From positions 5,533,825 to 5,597,824 of the forward strand of contig OY992836.1 of assembly GCA_963921425.1 (NCBI GenBank): DNA of 64,000 nt. The letters are read 5' to 3'. Both the position numbers and the translations under genes were made by a program. Position 1 is the first letter of the stretch; each line of letters begins with the position of its first letter. The notes beneath the pieces are model-generated. The model was not told where the DNA came from and ran no database searches. It saw only the letters and a program-made list of their open reading frames with translations. This stretch comes from Dryas octopetala (Eukaryota; Streptophyta; Magnoliopsida; Rosales; Rosaceae). This document shows, piece after piece, positions 33,601 through 43,366 of the stretch.

Positions 33601-36600
33601 CCAGAGAGAAATGATATCAATTTCAGTAACAATTTACTAGACCACATATGCTTTCAAATCGATATTCTAAAAGAATCATATGACTCCCACTTACAAATAC
33701 CATCTCCAACTTCAATATATTAAATTTCAAAAATTTGCTTAAACTATGAGATTTAACCTAAACAACAATAATAAGCGAAACAATAAAATATACATGGAAA
33801 TAACAATAATGAACCAATTAAACTTATATAATTAGTTTATGTTAGAACCTTTGGCAATACAAACCCCTTATTAAAAGTACCATAAGGTATTTCAAATTTT
33901 ATATTCAGAAGCAAGTTCCTAACCACTAAACAAAATATTCTTCCAAAAACTTGTAAACTATTTCATACTCAGAACACTTACCGTGTAAAATCATCAACCA
34001 AATTAATAGTAATATTTGGTTTCCAATATGACACCCACTCCAAAGGACCACTATCTTCAGAATCCCCTTGAGTATCATCGACCACCTGAAAGTAATCAAT
34101 GTGAATTTCATTACGACTTAAAACCATACCACTATTGGAAAGAATATGAAGGAAACTCATATGTTTTTAAGAGAAGTTGAAGATAAATGATAGTCCAATG
34201 TAGCACTATCAAAAATAACAGGATGGTAATCCATGTGTTCTTATCAAGGATGCAAATATCCAAATTGATGAAAATATCAATGTTCCGAATTTACAGAAAT
34301 GTCAATGCATATACCAATATCCATATCGGTAAAAGTCGACCAAAATTATGGACATTTGTTCATGGGCACATTCGTGAAGTTTTAATATTCTGTACTTGTG
34401 TTTTCAAAGCCACACGCACTAGGAGCAAAATTGGACAGAACTGTGGGTGTTCAATTCATTGAAACACACACACACACACTCACACACCAATAATAAATTT
34501 TATGCTTATTAAAGAGTATTAGTGATAAGAAATCATATCAAATTTAATTCTGCCATATTTTATCTCTGGGCACACCCACTCTATATTGTTAATTTCTACT
34601 TTGTGAATTCATGACACATGCACTAGGAATAAAGATAGGACAGAATCTTAGGTGCTCAATGCGGGGTTTACCTTTATTCTTTTAAAAAGGGATGAGGAAA
34701 AAGAAAAGAACTACTTGCATTGACACTTTGACATTACCCCATAGATTTAAGCGTTGTACCGGACACTGGGAAAACTCTGGATCCTATTTCCAGTCAAAGC
34801 CACATGCACTAGAAAATGGTAGTTGATTCCAATTTCCAAGAGCTCAAAAAAAAAAACCAAAAAAAAGATTCACTACCATTCTTGTCACTCTCACGAAGGG
34901 GAAAAGGAAAGGTTTTGCACTAAATACTTGTTGGATATTTTACAGAAGGCACAAAATTAGAAGCTACAACTAAAGGATGCCCACTAAAGACAATAGATCA
35001 ATCAGAACCATAATGTTTAACTCTCTTTTTTCTCCTTGCAAACAACTCAACTTACAGACACAATCAAAAAGAGAGAAAAGCCATACCACCAGTACATAGA
35101 TAACATCTCCTAGTCATCCTACCTTCAAGCAGTTCTCTGAGGATGAGATCAACCAATTTATGAGGTCTTGATTGTCCAATAGAAAAAATAATAATTTGGA
35201 AAAGCCTAGCACTCACAATAGTGTCCCTTATATTATTATTACGATTACTATTAAACCAGAACGGAAGTGTGCGTCGTACTGACCATTATCAGGTCCTAAA
35301 TAAAGTGAGCCAATGGAACCTTTCAAAATCTAGGTAAAAAACTTGTGTACCCAGAGGATTTTGCATAACTTATTAGATGGTAAATGAAATGACCACGACG
35401 GTATCTAAAACCAAGCGTTCAGATGTGAGATTCTTTCTAGTAATCAAAATCCAACGTTCACTCCTTTTTTTTGTTATATGAGAAACAAAACTTTCAATAA
35501 ACAGATGAAAAAGGAACAAAGAAGAGGACAAAAAATAGTAATCTAAAAGCAATTTATGGAAATAGTAAATGGAAAGAACATGCCTCGCTAATTATTCCAT
35601 CTTCATCAGAGTCTTTCGAGTCCCCTAGCAAAGTCCTCTTAGTCGTTCCATCCTCATCAGAGTCTTCTGAGCCCCCCAGCAAACTCCTCTTTTTATCAGC
35701 TTTTGACTTTGGCAAGTGTGTGACAATAGCTAAGATCGACAAAAAAATCATATTTTTATTTCATCAATTACCATATTCATGATATGGAAGATTTTGAAAA
35801 TAAAAACTATAAATGAACTCAGGGGGACAATCTTACAGTGTGTCTTTCCGAACACAGCAAGAGGCAGATACTCCGGATCATTTGGGTCCGGAGGATAACC
35901 AGAGCGTGCAAAGAAAACATGAGCATATAGACTCCCATTATGCTTTAATTCCTGAAAGAAGAAATAATTATCTTCACATCTTTGAACTTAGAAACTTAAT
36001 GGAAACTAGTATATGAGAAAATAGAAGGATCAGTGTGTGCATCGAAAATGTTAAATTTAGTGGTCTACAAGTGATACCTCAGATGGATAGTACTTCATAG
36101 AAAGAGACCTGGTACTCTCTGGTCCCCAGACGGCATAGGGAATATTAGTTTCATGCCATAAAAGTGCACGTTCACTGCCAAAGTCATTGAACTTTTCCTG
36201 TTCAGAAACATACAACCACATATCCTGGAGAGAAACAGCAATTAGAATAAATTTGGTATTAAAGAAAAAATCAGCCACACTCTAAAAAACATAAAACTAT
36301 GGCAGCATTGTTGGTATAAATCTTGAGACTCTAAAGATTTAAACCAGAAAAGGGAAAGAGCGTACCATTTTTCCCTGATAAACATAAGCCAAGAATAAGT
36401 TTTTCTTTTTTTACAATCGTTTTTTTTTTCCCCCCATAAACGTTAGCCAAGAATAAGTTTTTCTTTTTTTCACATTTATGTTTCTTTGTACTAGCCTCTT
36501 GGCAAACATTCCGGTGTGTGTCAAACTGCCAATAGCCTTTTTCTTCTATTTTACCCTTCTTAAATTAAATTATTTTCTTTAAACAAAGGGCACATTTTCC

Positions 36601-38015
36601 CCATTACCCACCACAAATTGACAGCAAGAGAAAAAGAATTGAGCCCATGAGAAATGTCTTTATATGGGCATTGGCTTGAACCCTGAGTCACAATGCTGGA
36701 ATCCCACCCATTCTTGCAGCCTGTACTTGCTCTTAATGACAACATGCCATAGGGAATCTCTCTTTAGCTAAAATCGCTATAACCATAATAGTGGACAAGC
36801 TGTCCAGTGAAATACATAGTGCATCCATAACCAAATAACTTCGAAAGACATAAAAATCCAGATACAAATAATCTAAAAAAAAAATACAAAACAACTAAAC
36901 TAAGCACTAAACCGCCACCCTCCAGTCCACATGAATAAGAAAAAAAAGGTACTTCTAAATTTCCAATCCGATTGAAGCCCACAATGATGCCCAAAAATGA
37001 ACTCTATCCAATAGTCCTCCACCTTTTCCCCCTATAGTTTTCAAAGATCTTTTTGTTTTGTTCCATCCAAACTACCCACACAATAGCCATCACACAACTG
37101 CACAAAATTTTTGCTCCTCCCCCCACCAAAAGCAAAGTGCTTCTCAACAAACATAGAAGTGCACAACTCGGGAATCACCCACATTACATTAGCTTTCATA
37201 AAAAATTTGTTCCAAAGCCTTAGATCTCTTGAGAAACAGACGGAAAATTGTTTCCAGACCTTATGTTAAATTGAATCCTTAATGAATAAAAAAAAAAAAA
37301 AATTCTCCAGAAAGGACTTTCCTAATATCTACCAAACAGTGGAAAATTGTTACATGGAAATATTTTCCCAGAAATTAACATTTTGTTGGCTGGAAAGCCT
37401 TTTCACAAGGTTTTAATTTTTCGTCCAAACAGAGCCTTCCAAAGGGAGTTAAAACACAACAAACCAAACATTCCTCACAGCACGATTTACTTCATTCTTT
37501 TAGAATCATAGACGAGACACAACACTTAAAATTGGATGCCTCTAGCATAAGATTTAGTTCCAAGTGATTCGCATGTAATCCCGCACATGCTTCAACCCAA
37601 CTCAAGCAATCGTACATATGCTTCAACCAAACTCATATAACATAGAGAACTAACTAAGGCCCTGTTTGGATATATTTATTGAGAAAATCAATTAATTTGC
37701 GTAAACAAAAAGAGATGCAGAGTACCCAGATCTCAAAACAACCAAAATATCAGTTAAGCAATGAAAATTGAGTATATCAATAAGATATAGACATCAACTA
37801 CATAAGAGTACCAGGGGTTCGGCCTTTTGGAAGATATTGGAGCTGAGTTGAGCGGGGTCCGAAGGCTTTTTGGGAGAAAAGAATTTGGAAGCGAAGTACC
37901 AAAACACTGCAATCCTTATGACTCCAGTGATGGTCTGACCAAACCCTCCTCCTGCTTGCTGTTGCTGTTGTCCGCGTTGTTGGACTTGCCCTTCTGCTGG
38001 CGGTGGCGGCGCCAT
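27649..38015 (-). CDS. CLPTM1 family transmembrane protein
   Basis: Twelve exons in transcript order: 38015-37812, 36224-36078, 35951-35837, 35729-35584, 34085-33982, 31851-31814, 31587-31352, 30810-30717, 30617-30427, 29759-29540, 28786-28619, 27797-27649. Total 1812 bp, 603 aa; all phases close. Family blocks include FGQTITGVIRIAVFWYFASK, HETNIPYAVWGPESTRS, ARSGYPPDP, YWKPNITINLVDDFT, FFNEFWLLRDKLIPINETV, IDQSFQIHRSYGSMIEG, RHKSWYSWILSSLTSCVYMF, PLLHRLSVFRDD and YQRWIYPVDKKRVNEFGF. It is a multi-pass membrane protein with a hydrophilic loop, then several C-terminal membrane spans. Animal CLPTM1 acts in ER/Golgi receptor trafficking; the plant role is not established. The start ATG follows five Lys-type codons in a frame with no upstream in-frame ATG. 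Exon 6 is only 38 bp. Intron 4 (35583-34086) appears to use a GC donor. Introns are swollen by LINE and MITE insertions. Confidence 0.95.
28398..28580. mobile_element. MITE in a CLPTM1-like intron, probable Mutator type
   Basis: 183-bp element with imperfect TIRs GAGCATTGCTACACTCACC and CAATAATGTTAGACTCACC (right end reverse-complemented). Strong inner arm similarity follows (CAAATTTGTT, TAACCAAATGA). The direct repeat ATAAAATAA (9 bp) flanks it at 28389-28397 and 28581-28589. It lies between the exons at 27797 and 28619, close to the splice donor of the penultimate exon. Confidence 0.8.
29936..30250 (-). mobile_element. LINE (L1-type) reverse transcriptase fragment
   Basis: Minus-strand translation shows LINE ORF2 blocks KVLERVSRR, GRRLTLI, VLSSLPTYFMSLSR, MRDFLWEG and HLTNWDIVE. 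There is an in-frame stop after GRRLTLI and a small deletion relative to the usual family sequence. No poly(A) end or target duplication is visible. It is a 5'- and 3'-truncated remnant inside a CLPTM1-like intron. Confidence 0.8.
32172..32505. mobile_element. Foldback/MITE-like element in a CLPTM1-like intron
   Basis: Inverted arms match: ACTCAACAAACAT, TAACCATGTCA and AAATCAGACATTCTGTC on the left recur in reverse complement at about 32445-32505. The centre has TATAGTTTG words (about 32308-32345) and a direct repeat of GTTGAGTGACTCATGTGT (about 32363 and 32390). It has no open frame. The exact ends are uncertain. Confidence 0.65.
32878..33549 (+). mobile_element. LINE (L1-type) 3' fragment with poly(A)
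   Basis: Plus-strand translation gives the ORF2 C-terminal zinc-binding region: AAKVPPKVRVFVWLVALGRV, GDHVFLHCSYSLQLWWKLF and GASWVIP, with frame changes between blocks. It is followed by a 3' UTR and an A-run at about 33535-33548. The element is 5'-truncated. It is antisense to the host gene and lies in the intron between exons 33982 and 31851. A TTATGC occurs near both ends but is too short to call as a target duplication. Confidence 0.85.
36760..37270 (-). mobile_element. LINE (L1-type) 3' fragment
   Basis: Minus-strand translation gives LWNKFFMKANVMWVIPELC, FVEKHFAFGGGRSKNF and the terminal MWTGGWRFSA followed by a stop at about 36900-36902. This is the C-terminal region of an L1-type ORF2, with in-frame stops and at least one frameshift. 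It lies in intron 1 of the CLPTM1-like gene in the same orientation. Both ends are approximate. Confidence 0.75.
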
Positions 38016-38308
38016 CTTCTTCTTCTTCTTCTCAGCTGGGGCTGTGCCTTCGCTGAGATTTGCTTTCAGAGAATGAAACACAGAGCGAGTTTTTGGTGAG
38101 ATCGAAGTGCGAGAGATATTTGTATTGTTTATTATTGCTTTTCTTTGATCTCTAGTGTTTTGGAGAATCTCTAATTCCACTGGTTTGCCGACTTAAAGCT
38201 TACCCGAGCGAGACATGTTTAACTTTGCTTCTCTCTTCTTTCATTAAATTACATGTCTGGTCGTCTATTTTACTCTATTTTTTATTTTGGTCCTGCTTAG
38301 TTCGGGAA
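38016..38308 (-). promoter_or_regulatory. 5' UTR and proximal promoter region of the CLPTM1-like gene
   Basis: Sequence between the start codon and the upstream hAT element. A 7-codon open frame with its own ATG (about 38216-38193) precedes the main start and could be an upstream ORF if transcribed. The start-codon context AAGATGGCG is favourable. No TATA box can be assigned with confidence. Confidence 0.4.
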
Positions 38309-39559
38309 GAGTGCTGTTATTTGCACACCTTTTTGCACACCCTCACCAACTTATTTTGTGAAATTACTTAATTTACACAAAAGAAAATTACTTTAAAGGA
38401 CAATTCACATCATTTGAAAAAAAAAAAAAAAAAAACTCTCCTTACATACCTTAAACTCAACACTCTTAAACCACAACTACACACCCTACCCTCAACCTCA
38501 CCTCCAACCACAACCAAAACACACCCCACCCGTGACCCCACCTCTATCCCAAAATTGCTAACACTCACCTCCCGCCGTCAACCCGCCTTCATCGCCGCCA
38601 TGCATCATCTCTCCACCATAGCCATTAGAAGTTGGAGGCATGCCCTAACCTAAAATTTTTGGATTTGAATGTAAATCTAATGCTTTCTTATCTAATTTCA
38701 ATTGGTTAATCAATCCCAATACCTTTTTTGTATGTTTGCAATGATTTGGAGTGAGGTTTTTTAGAGTGCAAGAGTGAATTTTATGGTTATTCATTTTTGG
38801 ATTTGTAGGTCGTTCAGCACCGGTCTGCTCAACATTTCGGTTTCGTTCGATAGTAAGCTGTCGAACCTTTCAGTTTCGTTTGGTAGTAAGCTGTCGAACG
38901 AAACTGAAAGGTTCAACAGCTTACTACTGAACGAAACCGAAATGTTCGGTAGCTTAATACCGAACGAAACTGAAATATTCGGTAGACCAGTGCCAAATGA
39001 CCTACGAAACCCTACAACCCAAACCCGAAATTTCAATCTTGAAACTTAGAAAACCCGCACTCCAAATTATCTCAAACAGAAAAAATAGGTCTTGGGATGG
39101 ATTAACCAATTTAAATTTGATAAAAAAAACCAAGATTTGCATATGAATCAAAATTTGCATATAAACTATGGGTTGACAACAATGGCTATGATGTTATATT
39201 AAGGTGGTGAGACCAGCAACGGCAGATTGACAGTAGTGAGTTGACGGCGACTTCGACGGCTGAGTTAACGGCGATGGTGATTGGCTCCGATGATGATGTT
39301 GGTATACAGGGGTTTGTTCTTGGCTAGGATCGGGTGAGCGTGAGGTTGGGGGTGGGGGGTGGGGGTGTGTATTGTCTGAAAGGGTTGAGTGGGTGTGTAT
39401 TGTTTGAACGAATTGGGTGGGGTGTGTAAGAGAAATTTGGTAAGATTAATGAGATTTGGGGTATTTTGGTAATGAGAGGGGTGTGTTAAAGAGAAATTTT
39501 ACATTTTAAAAGATAATATGAGGTGTGTAGGAGAAAAGTGTGTGCAAATAGCAGCTCTC
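38309..39559. mobile_element. Non-autonomous hAT element with perfect 8-bp target duplication
   Basis: 1251-bp element with TIRs GAGTGCTGTTATTTGCACAC and GAGAGCTGCTATTTGCACAC (right end reverse-complemented). It is flanked by TTCGGGAA at 38301-38308 and 39560-39567. An 8-bp duplication fits the hAT superfamily. The subterminal arms are rich in ACACACC and its complement. No transposase is visible. A related end starts at 63850. It sits about 290 bp upstream of the CLPTM1-like start codon and contains a strong internal hairpin at 38803-39007. Confidence 0.9.
38803..39007. repeat. Internal hairpin of repeated TTTCGTTCG/AAGCTGTCGAAC units
   Basis: Two copies of a roughly 33-bp unit (TTTCGGTTTCGTTCGATAG then TAAGCTGTCGAAC) on the left face about three inverted copies on the right. 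The outer stems TGTAGGTCGTTC and CGTAGGTCATTT also pair. A transcript from either strand would fold into a long, near-continuous stem. Confidence 0.85.
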
Positions 39560-39933
39560 TTCGGGAATTTGAGACTTAAAAATGAGAAAACATTTTCATT
39601 CTCATGTTTGACAATTATATCCTATTTAATTTATAGGAAAGTAATGCCTCAAAAGAGGGAAATTAAAACCCCCTAACCTAAGTTCTATAAACAATTGAAA
39701 AACCAATTATGTTGCATACCCTTCTCTATTATATATATAATAAATAAGGTTATAAGTGAAAAAATGAACAATTTTTGTTTCTGACTCCTGCACAAACAAG
39801 GAATAGAAATAAAAGATACTTCAAGTTGTGTTTGGATGAAGAAGTTTGAAATTATAAGGAATTTTAAAACGATGAGATTTGGAAAGTAACTTATTTGCAT
39901 GGTTAAGCTATTTCAAATGATGGGATCTAATTC
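39560..39933. other. Intergenic DNA
   Basis: AT-rich, with a short TA-rich run near 39730. No gene or transposon end is supported. Confidence 0.4.
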
Positions 39934-40115
39934 TCGGGTCAGGGGTTCAGGTCCAAGGTCCGAGTCCGAGTCTCGAGTCTTGGGTCCATATCCCAGGTCT
40001 CAAGTCTCGTGTCATAGTCCCGAGTCCCAAATCTTGGGTCACGGGTCTGAATCTTAAGTCTTGAGTCTCAAGTCTCGGGCCTGTGCCCGGGATCCTGAGT
40101 CTTTGGTCTTGCGTT
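39934..40115. repeat. Degenerate GAGTC/GGGTC minisatellite
   Basis: About 180 bp made almost wholly of variants of GAGTCTCGAGTCTTGGGTC in blocks of 6-7 bp (GGGTC, GAGTC, AAGTC, AGGTC). It ends in a T-run at 40115-40133. Confidence 0.8.
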
Positions 40116-40678
40116 TTTTTTTTTTTTTTTTTTAATGTTATGACACAGTCACATATAAAGAAGCTTTGAAATGACACCTATTTAGGTGTAACTTAATTTG
40201 ATATGGAATTTGGAACTCTGAAATCTCATCTTCAAATTCCACTAGAATTTGGCATATCACATCATCTGTTTTCCAAACAAGGTACTTTAGCCAAAGGGAT
40301 TATAAAATCTTAAGTTGACTTCAAATTCCATCTTTATAGTTAATTACTTTCTTAGCATTAACATAGGAATGTAAATATTGCATTCTCTTTCGCTTGAAAC
40401 ATGCTTAGTAATTGATTTCCCAAAAACTTCATTCTGCAAACTAAACGAGGTCTTAAGTCCATTCAAGGGTGTATTCAATTAAGCTTTTGATGGAATTTAA
40501 ATGACTTTTCCATAATTGAAAAGTTTTGTTAAACATAATAACTCATTCAAGCCCCCATTGCTTTCATAGCCTAAGTATCCAAACATTACTTTTATGACTC
40601 TTTGGCCACCTTTTCGGACCAAAATATCCTTTAGGTAGTGTTCACTTATTTTTAGCCAAGATTGGCCAAAAGTGAAAC
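40116..40678. other. Intergenic DNA
   Basis: T-run followed by AT-rich unique-looking sequence that leads into the 408-bp duplication. No gene is supported. Confidence 0.4.
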
Positions 40679-41493
40679 TTTGGTTCATTTTGGTGCGGGT
40701 GCGGAGCGTGCCACTATTAGACCTCAAATTAGGCCTTAATAGAATTGAGATTATGATTTTGGGTATATGCTTCTAAATTTGAAATCAAATCAAAATGATT
40801 GTGCGACCAAACTAGAAACCACTTTTGGCCTAAGTTACTTTCAAGCCTTGGGGACAAGGCCTTTAATCGGAGTCCGAGTCTGAGTCACGTCTCGGTCTCC
40901 TTAGAACGATGTGATTAAACTTGTGAAAGCAATGATGTAATTGGACAAAAAGATAAAAGAAACTATATATACACGGTGAATTTGTAGTGTAACTCAACAC
41001 TATCGTCCTAACCAAATAAACCTCAATGTTAAAAAAACAAGATGAACAAAATAAAGATCTACGTTATTATCAGTCGAAATTGAAAGTTTGGTTCATTTTG
41101 GTGCGGGTGCGGAGCGTGCCACTATTAGACCTCAAATTAGGCCTTAATAGAATTGAGATTATGATTTTGGGTATATGCTTCTAAATTTGAAATCAAATCA
41201 AAATGATTGTGCGACCAAACTAGAAACCACTTTTGGCCTAAGTTACTTTCAAGCCTTGGGGACAAGGCCTTTAATCGGAGTCCAAGTCTGAGTCACATCT
41301 CGGTCTCCTTAGAACGATGTGATTAAACTTGTGAAAGCAATGATGTAATTGGACAAAAAGATAAAAGAAACTATATATACACGGTGAATTTGTAGTGTAA
41401 CTCAACACTATCGTCCTAACCAAATAAACCTCAATGTTAAAAAAACACGATGAACAAAATAAAGATCTACATTATTATCAGTCGAAATTGAAA
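40679..41493. repeat. Tandem duplication of a 408-bp segment
   Basis: The segment beginning GGTTCATTTTGGTGCGGGTG at 40682 recurs at 41090 and runs to GTCGAAATTGAAA at the end of each copy (copy 1 40679-41086, copy 2 41087-41493). I see about four substitutions (for example GTCCGAGTC against GTCCAAGTC, and AACAAGATG against AACACGATG), so the copies are about 99% identical. No open frame is conserved. Confidence 0.9.
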
Positions 41494-41950
41494 CCAACAA
41501 ACTTGAACTAGAACTGAAACTAACAAGAACTCAACTGCATGAAACAAAAGTGTGTATAAAATAAATCGATACCACAATCTCATTAAGATAATGGCAAAAG
41601 TACAAACCTAGAACTTGGAAACTAGAATACTAAGAAAACTAAGAACTAAGAACTTTGCGTGACAGCAACATATATATTTTATTTCTCCTGGACTAATCAA
41701 CGTGACAAACAACTGACATCATTCTTAATATATATTTTATTTTGTAGGAGAATATTTGAACTACTATATTTTTGTTTCTAAACAAAGGTACGGGCAAAAA
41801 TAACCTTCTCTTTTTCATCATGGTTGTTGCTTCTGACATCATTATTAACATATCAAATATGCATTCATTGGAAAAATATAGTGGTCTAGTAAATTTAGTT
41901 TGTCATGACTATGTTTGCATGTTTCTGAATTAGATATATATAATTAGAAT
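41494..41950. other. Left flank of the large CACTA element
   Basis: AT-rich non-coding DNA. Its last bases, AGATATATATAATTAGAAT, match the diverged repeat found at about 59410-59425 and 61850-61875. That repeat provides the empty site of the CACTA insertion. Confidence 0.5.
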
Positions 41951-42120
41951 CACTACTACAAAAATGCCCATTCTTGGCGGACAATGCTGGCGGATTAGAG
42001 TTGTCTGCCACGAATGCTTAAGGATTCCTGGCGAATGATATTATCCGCCAGGAGTAAGTGAGAGAAAAACTCTTGCGTCTCACTCAATCCTAGCGGATTG
42101 GACCGCCAGGATTGAGTGCT
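41951..42120. repeat. CACTA 5' TIR and subterminal repeats
   Basis: Starts CACTACTACAAAAATG. GGCGGACAATG, GGCGGATTAG, TTATCCGCCAGG, GCGGATTGG and CCGCCAGG follow within 170 bp, in both orientations. Confidence 0.85.
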
Positions 42121-42335
42121 TAACCTAGTGCGCACCCTCTTTCTTCTTCTCCTTCCTTTTCTCTTCTTCCTCGCGCTGCTTCTTCCTCCTTCTCCTTCTT
42201 CCTCGCGCCGCTTCTTTCTTTTTCCTCCTCCTTTCTTCTTGCTCTTTCTCCATCTTTCTTCTTTCTTATTCCTCCTCATCGCTGCCACCACCACACTTGG
42301 ATCCGGCTCCACCACTACGCTCGCACCAAGCTCCG

Positions 42336-42336
42336 G

Positions 42337-42380
<44 letters not shown>
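42336..42380. repeat. (CT)n microsatellite in the CACTA 5' region
   Basis: About 22 CT dinucleotides upstream of the TNP2-like gene. It follows a CTTCTT-rich stretch (42130-42280) that may be a 5' leader. Confidence 0.9.
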
Positions 42381-42383
<3 letters not shown>

Positions 42384-43366
42384 CTAATTTTATTTTCAGA
42401 TTTTGTTAAGTTTTTTCTGATTTTGTTTTATAATTTGTTAGGTTTATCCAAATCTTCTCCAATTTCTTATCTCAGAGGCCAAGATCCACTTCATTCTTTG
42501 GGGGTATGCCGAATTTGAGTTTTGTATATACTAGATTATATTTAATTTTTGTATTTGTATATCCATTTTCATTATTGTTATATATGTGATTTTTTGTTTT
42601 GCAGGCCAATTAACCTTTTGGTGCAGCAAGATTTGAGTGGTGATTTTGATTTTGCAACAAGGTTTTTCTATGACTAGCTTGGATATTTTTTTTATATGTT
42701 TTTATATATTGATGTGTTGAAATATGTTAATATATGTTAGATATGTTAAAAATTATATATGCTTGATTTAATTGATATATATGTATATGTTAGATTTGTG
42801 TTCATTTGTTGCATTGTATATTAGTGTTAATATATTATTAGGGTAGTATGAAAATATTAATTATTTAGCTAACATACAATTATTAGGGTAGTATATATGA
42901 AAAATGTTAGTATTATGTTAGTGTTCATGTATCAACGTTAAAAATAAAAATAATAGGAGAAATAAAAAAATGCAAATTTTTGGTTAAATAGATAAATAAA
43001 AATATAACATATTAGTGAACTTAATTTATTCATTTGTTCTATTTCAAATTAAAAATAAAATTGATGGAAAATTTTAAAAAATTTGGGTTAATTAGATAAA
43101 TAAATATAGAACAACTTATTTGTGGATATAATTTATTTGTTACAGTTCAAATAAAAAAAAAATGGTTAAGTAAATTAACAAACATACAACTAATTTGTGA
43201 ATATTTTGTGAATTTAATTTATTTGTTCGACATATATAAATAATCATAAATTATTATTGAATATTTTTTGAATTTAATCTAATAGGTATGAATAAGTACG
43301 TCTACATGATAAGGATTGAAATATTGTAGGCGTCAGGGTCTAGAGTTTTCATCTAAGAGGTAAAGC

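Noticed and set aside
35550-35583. GT donor 4 bp beyond the proposed GC donor in the CLPTM1-like gene
   Set aside because: Its use would shift the frame and create a stop just after the junction, whereas the GC site keeps the conserved frame.
37827-38099. 90-codon open frame antisense to CLPTM1-like exon 1
   Set aside because: It is the complement of a coding exon with a Gln/Pro-rich bias. The minus-strand reading matches the CLPTM1 family and splices correctly.
41995-42315. 106-codon Lys/Arg-rich open frame on the minus strand
   Set aside because: It comes from the CTTCTT-rich 5' region of the CACTA element. Low-complexity sequence, no family resemblance.
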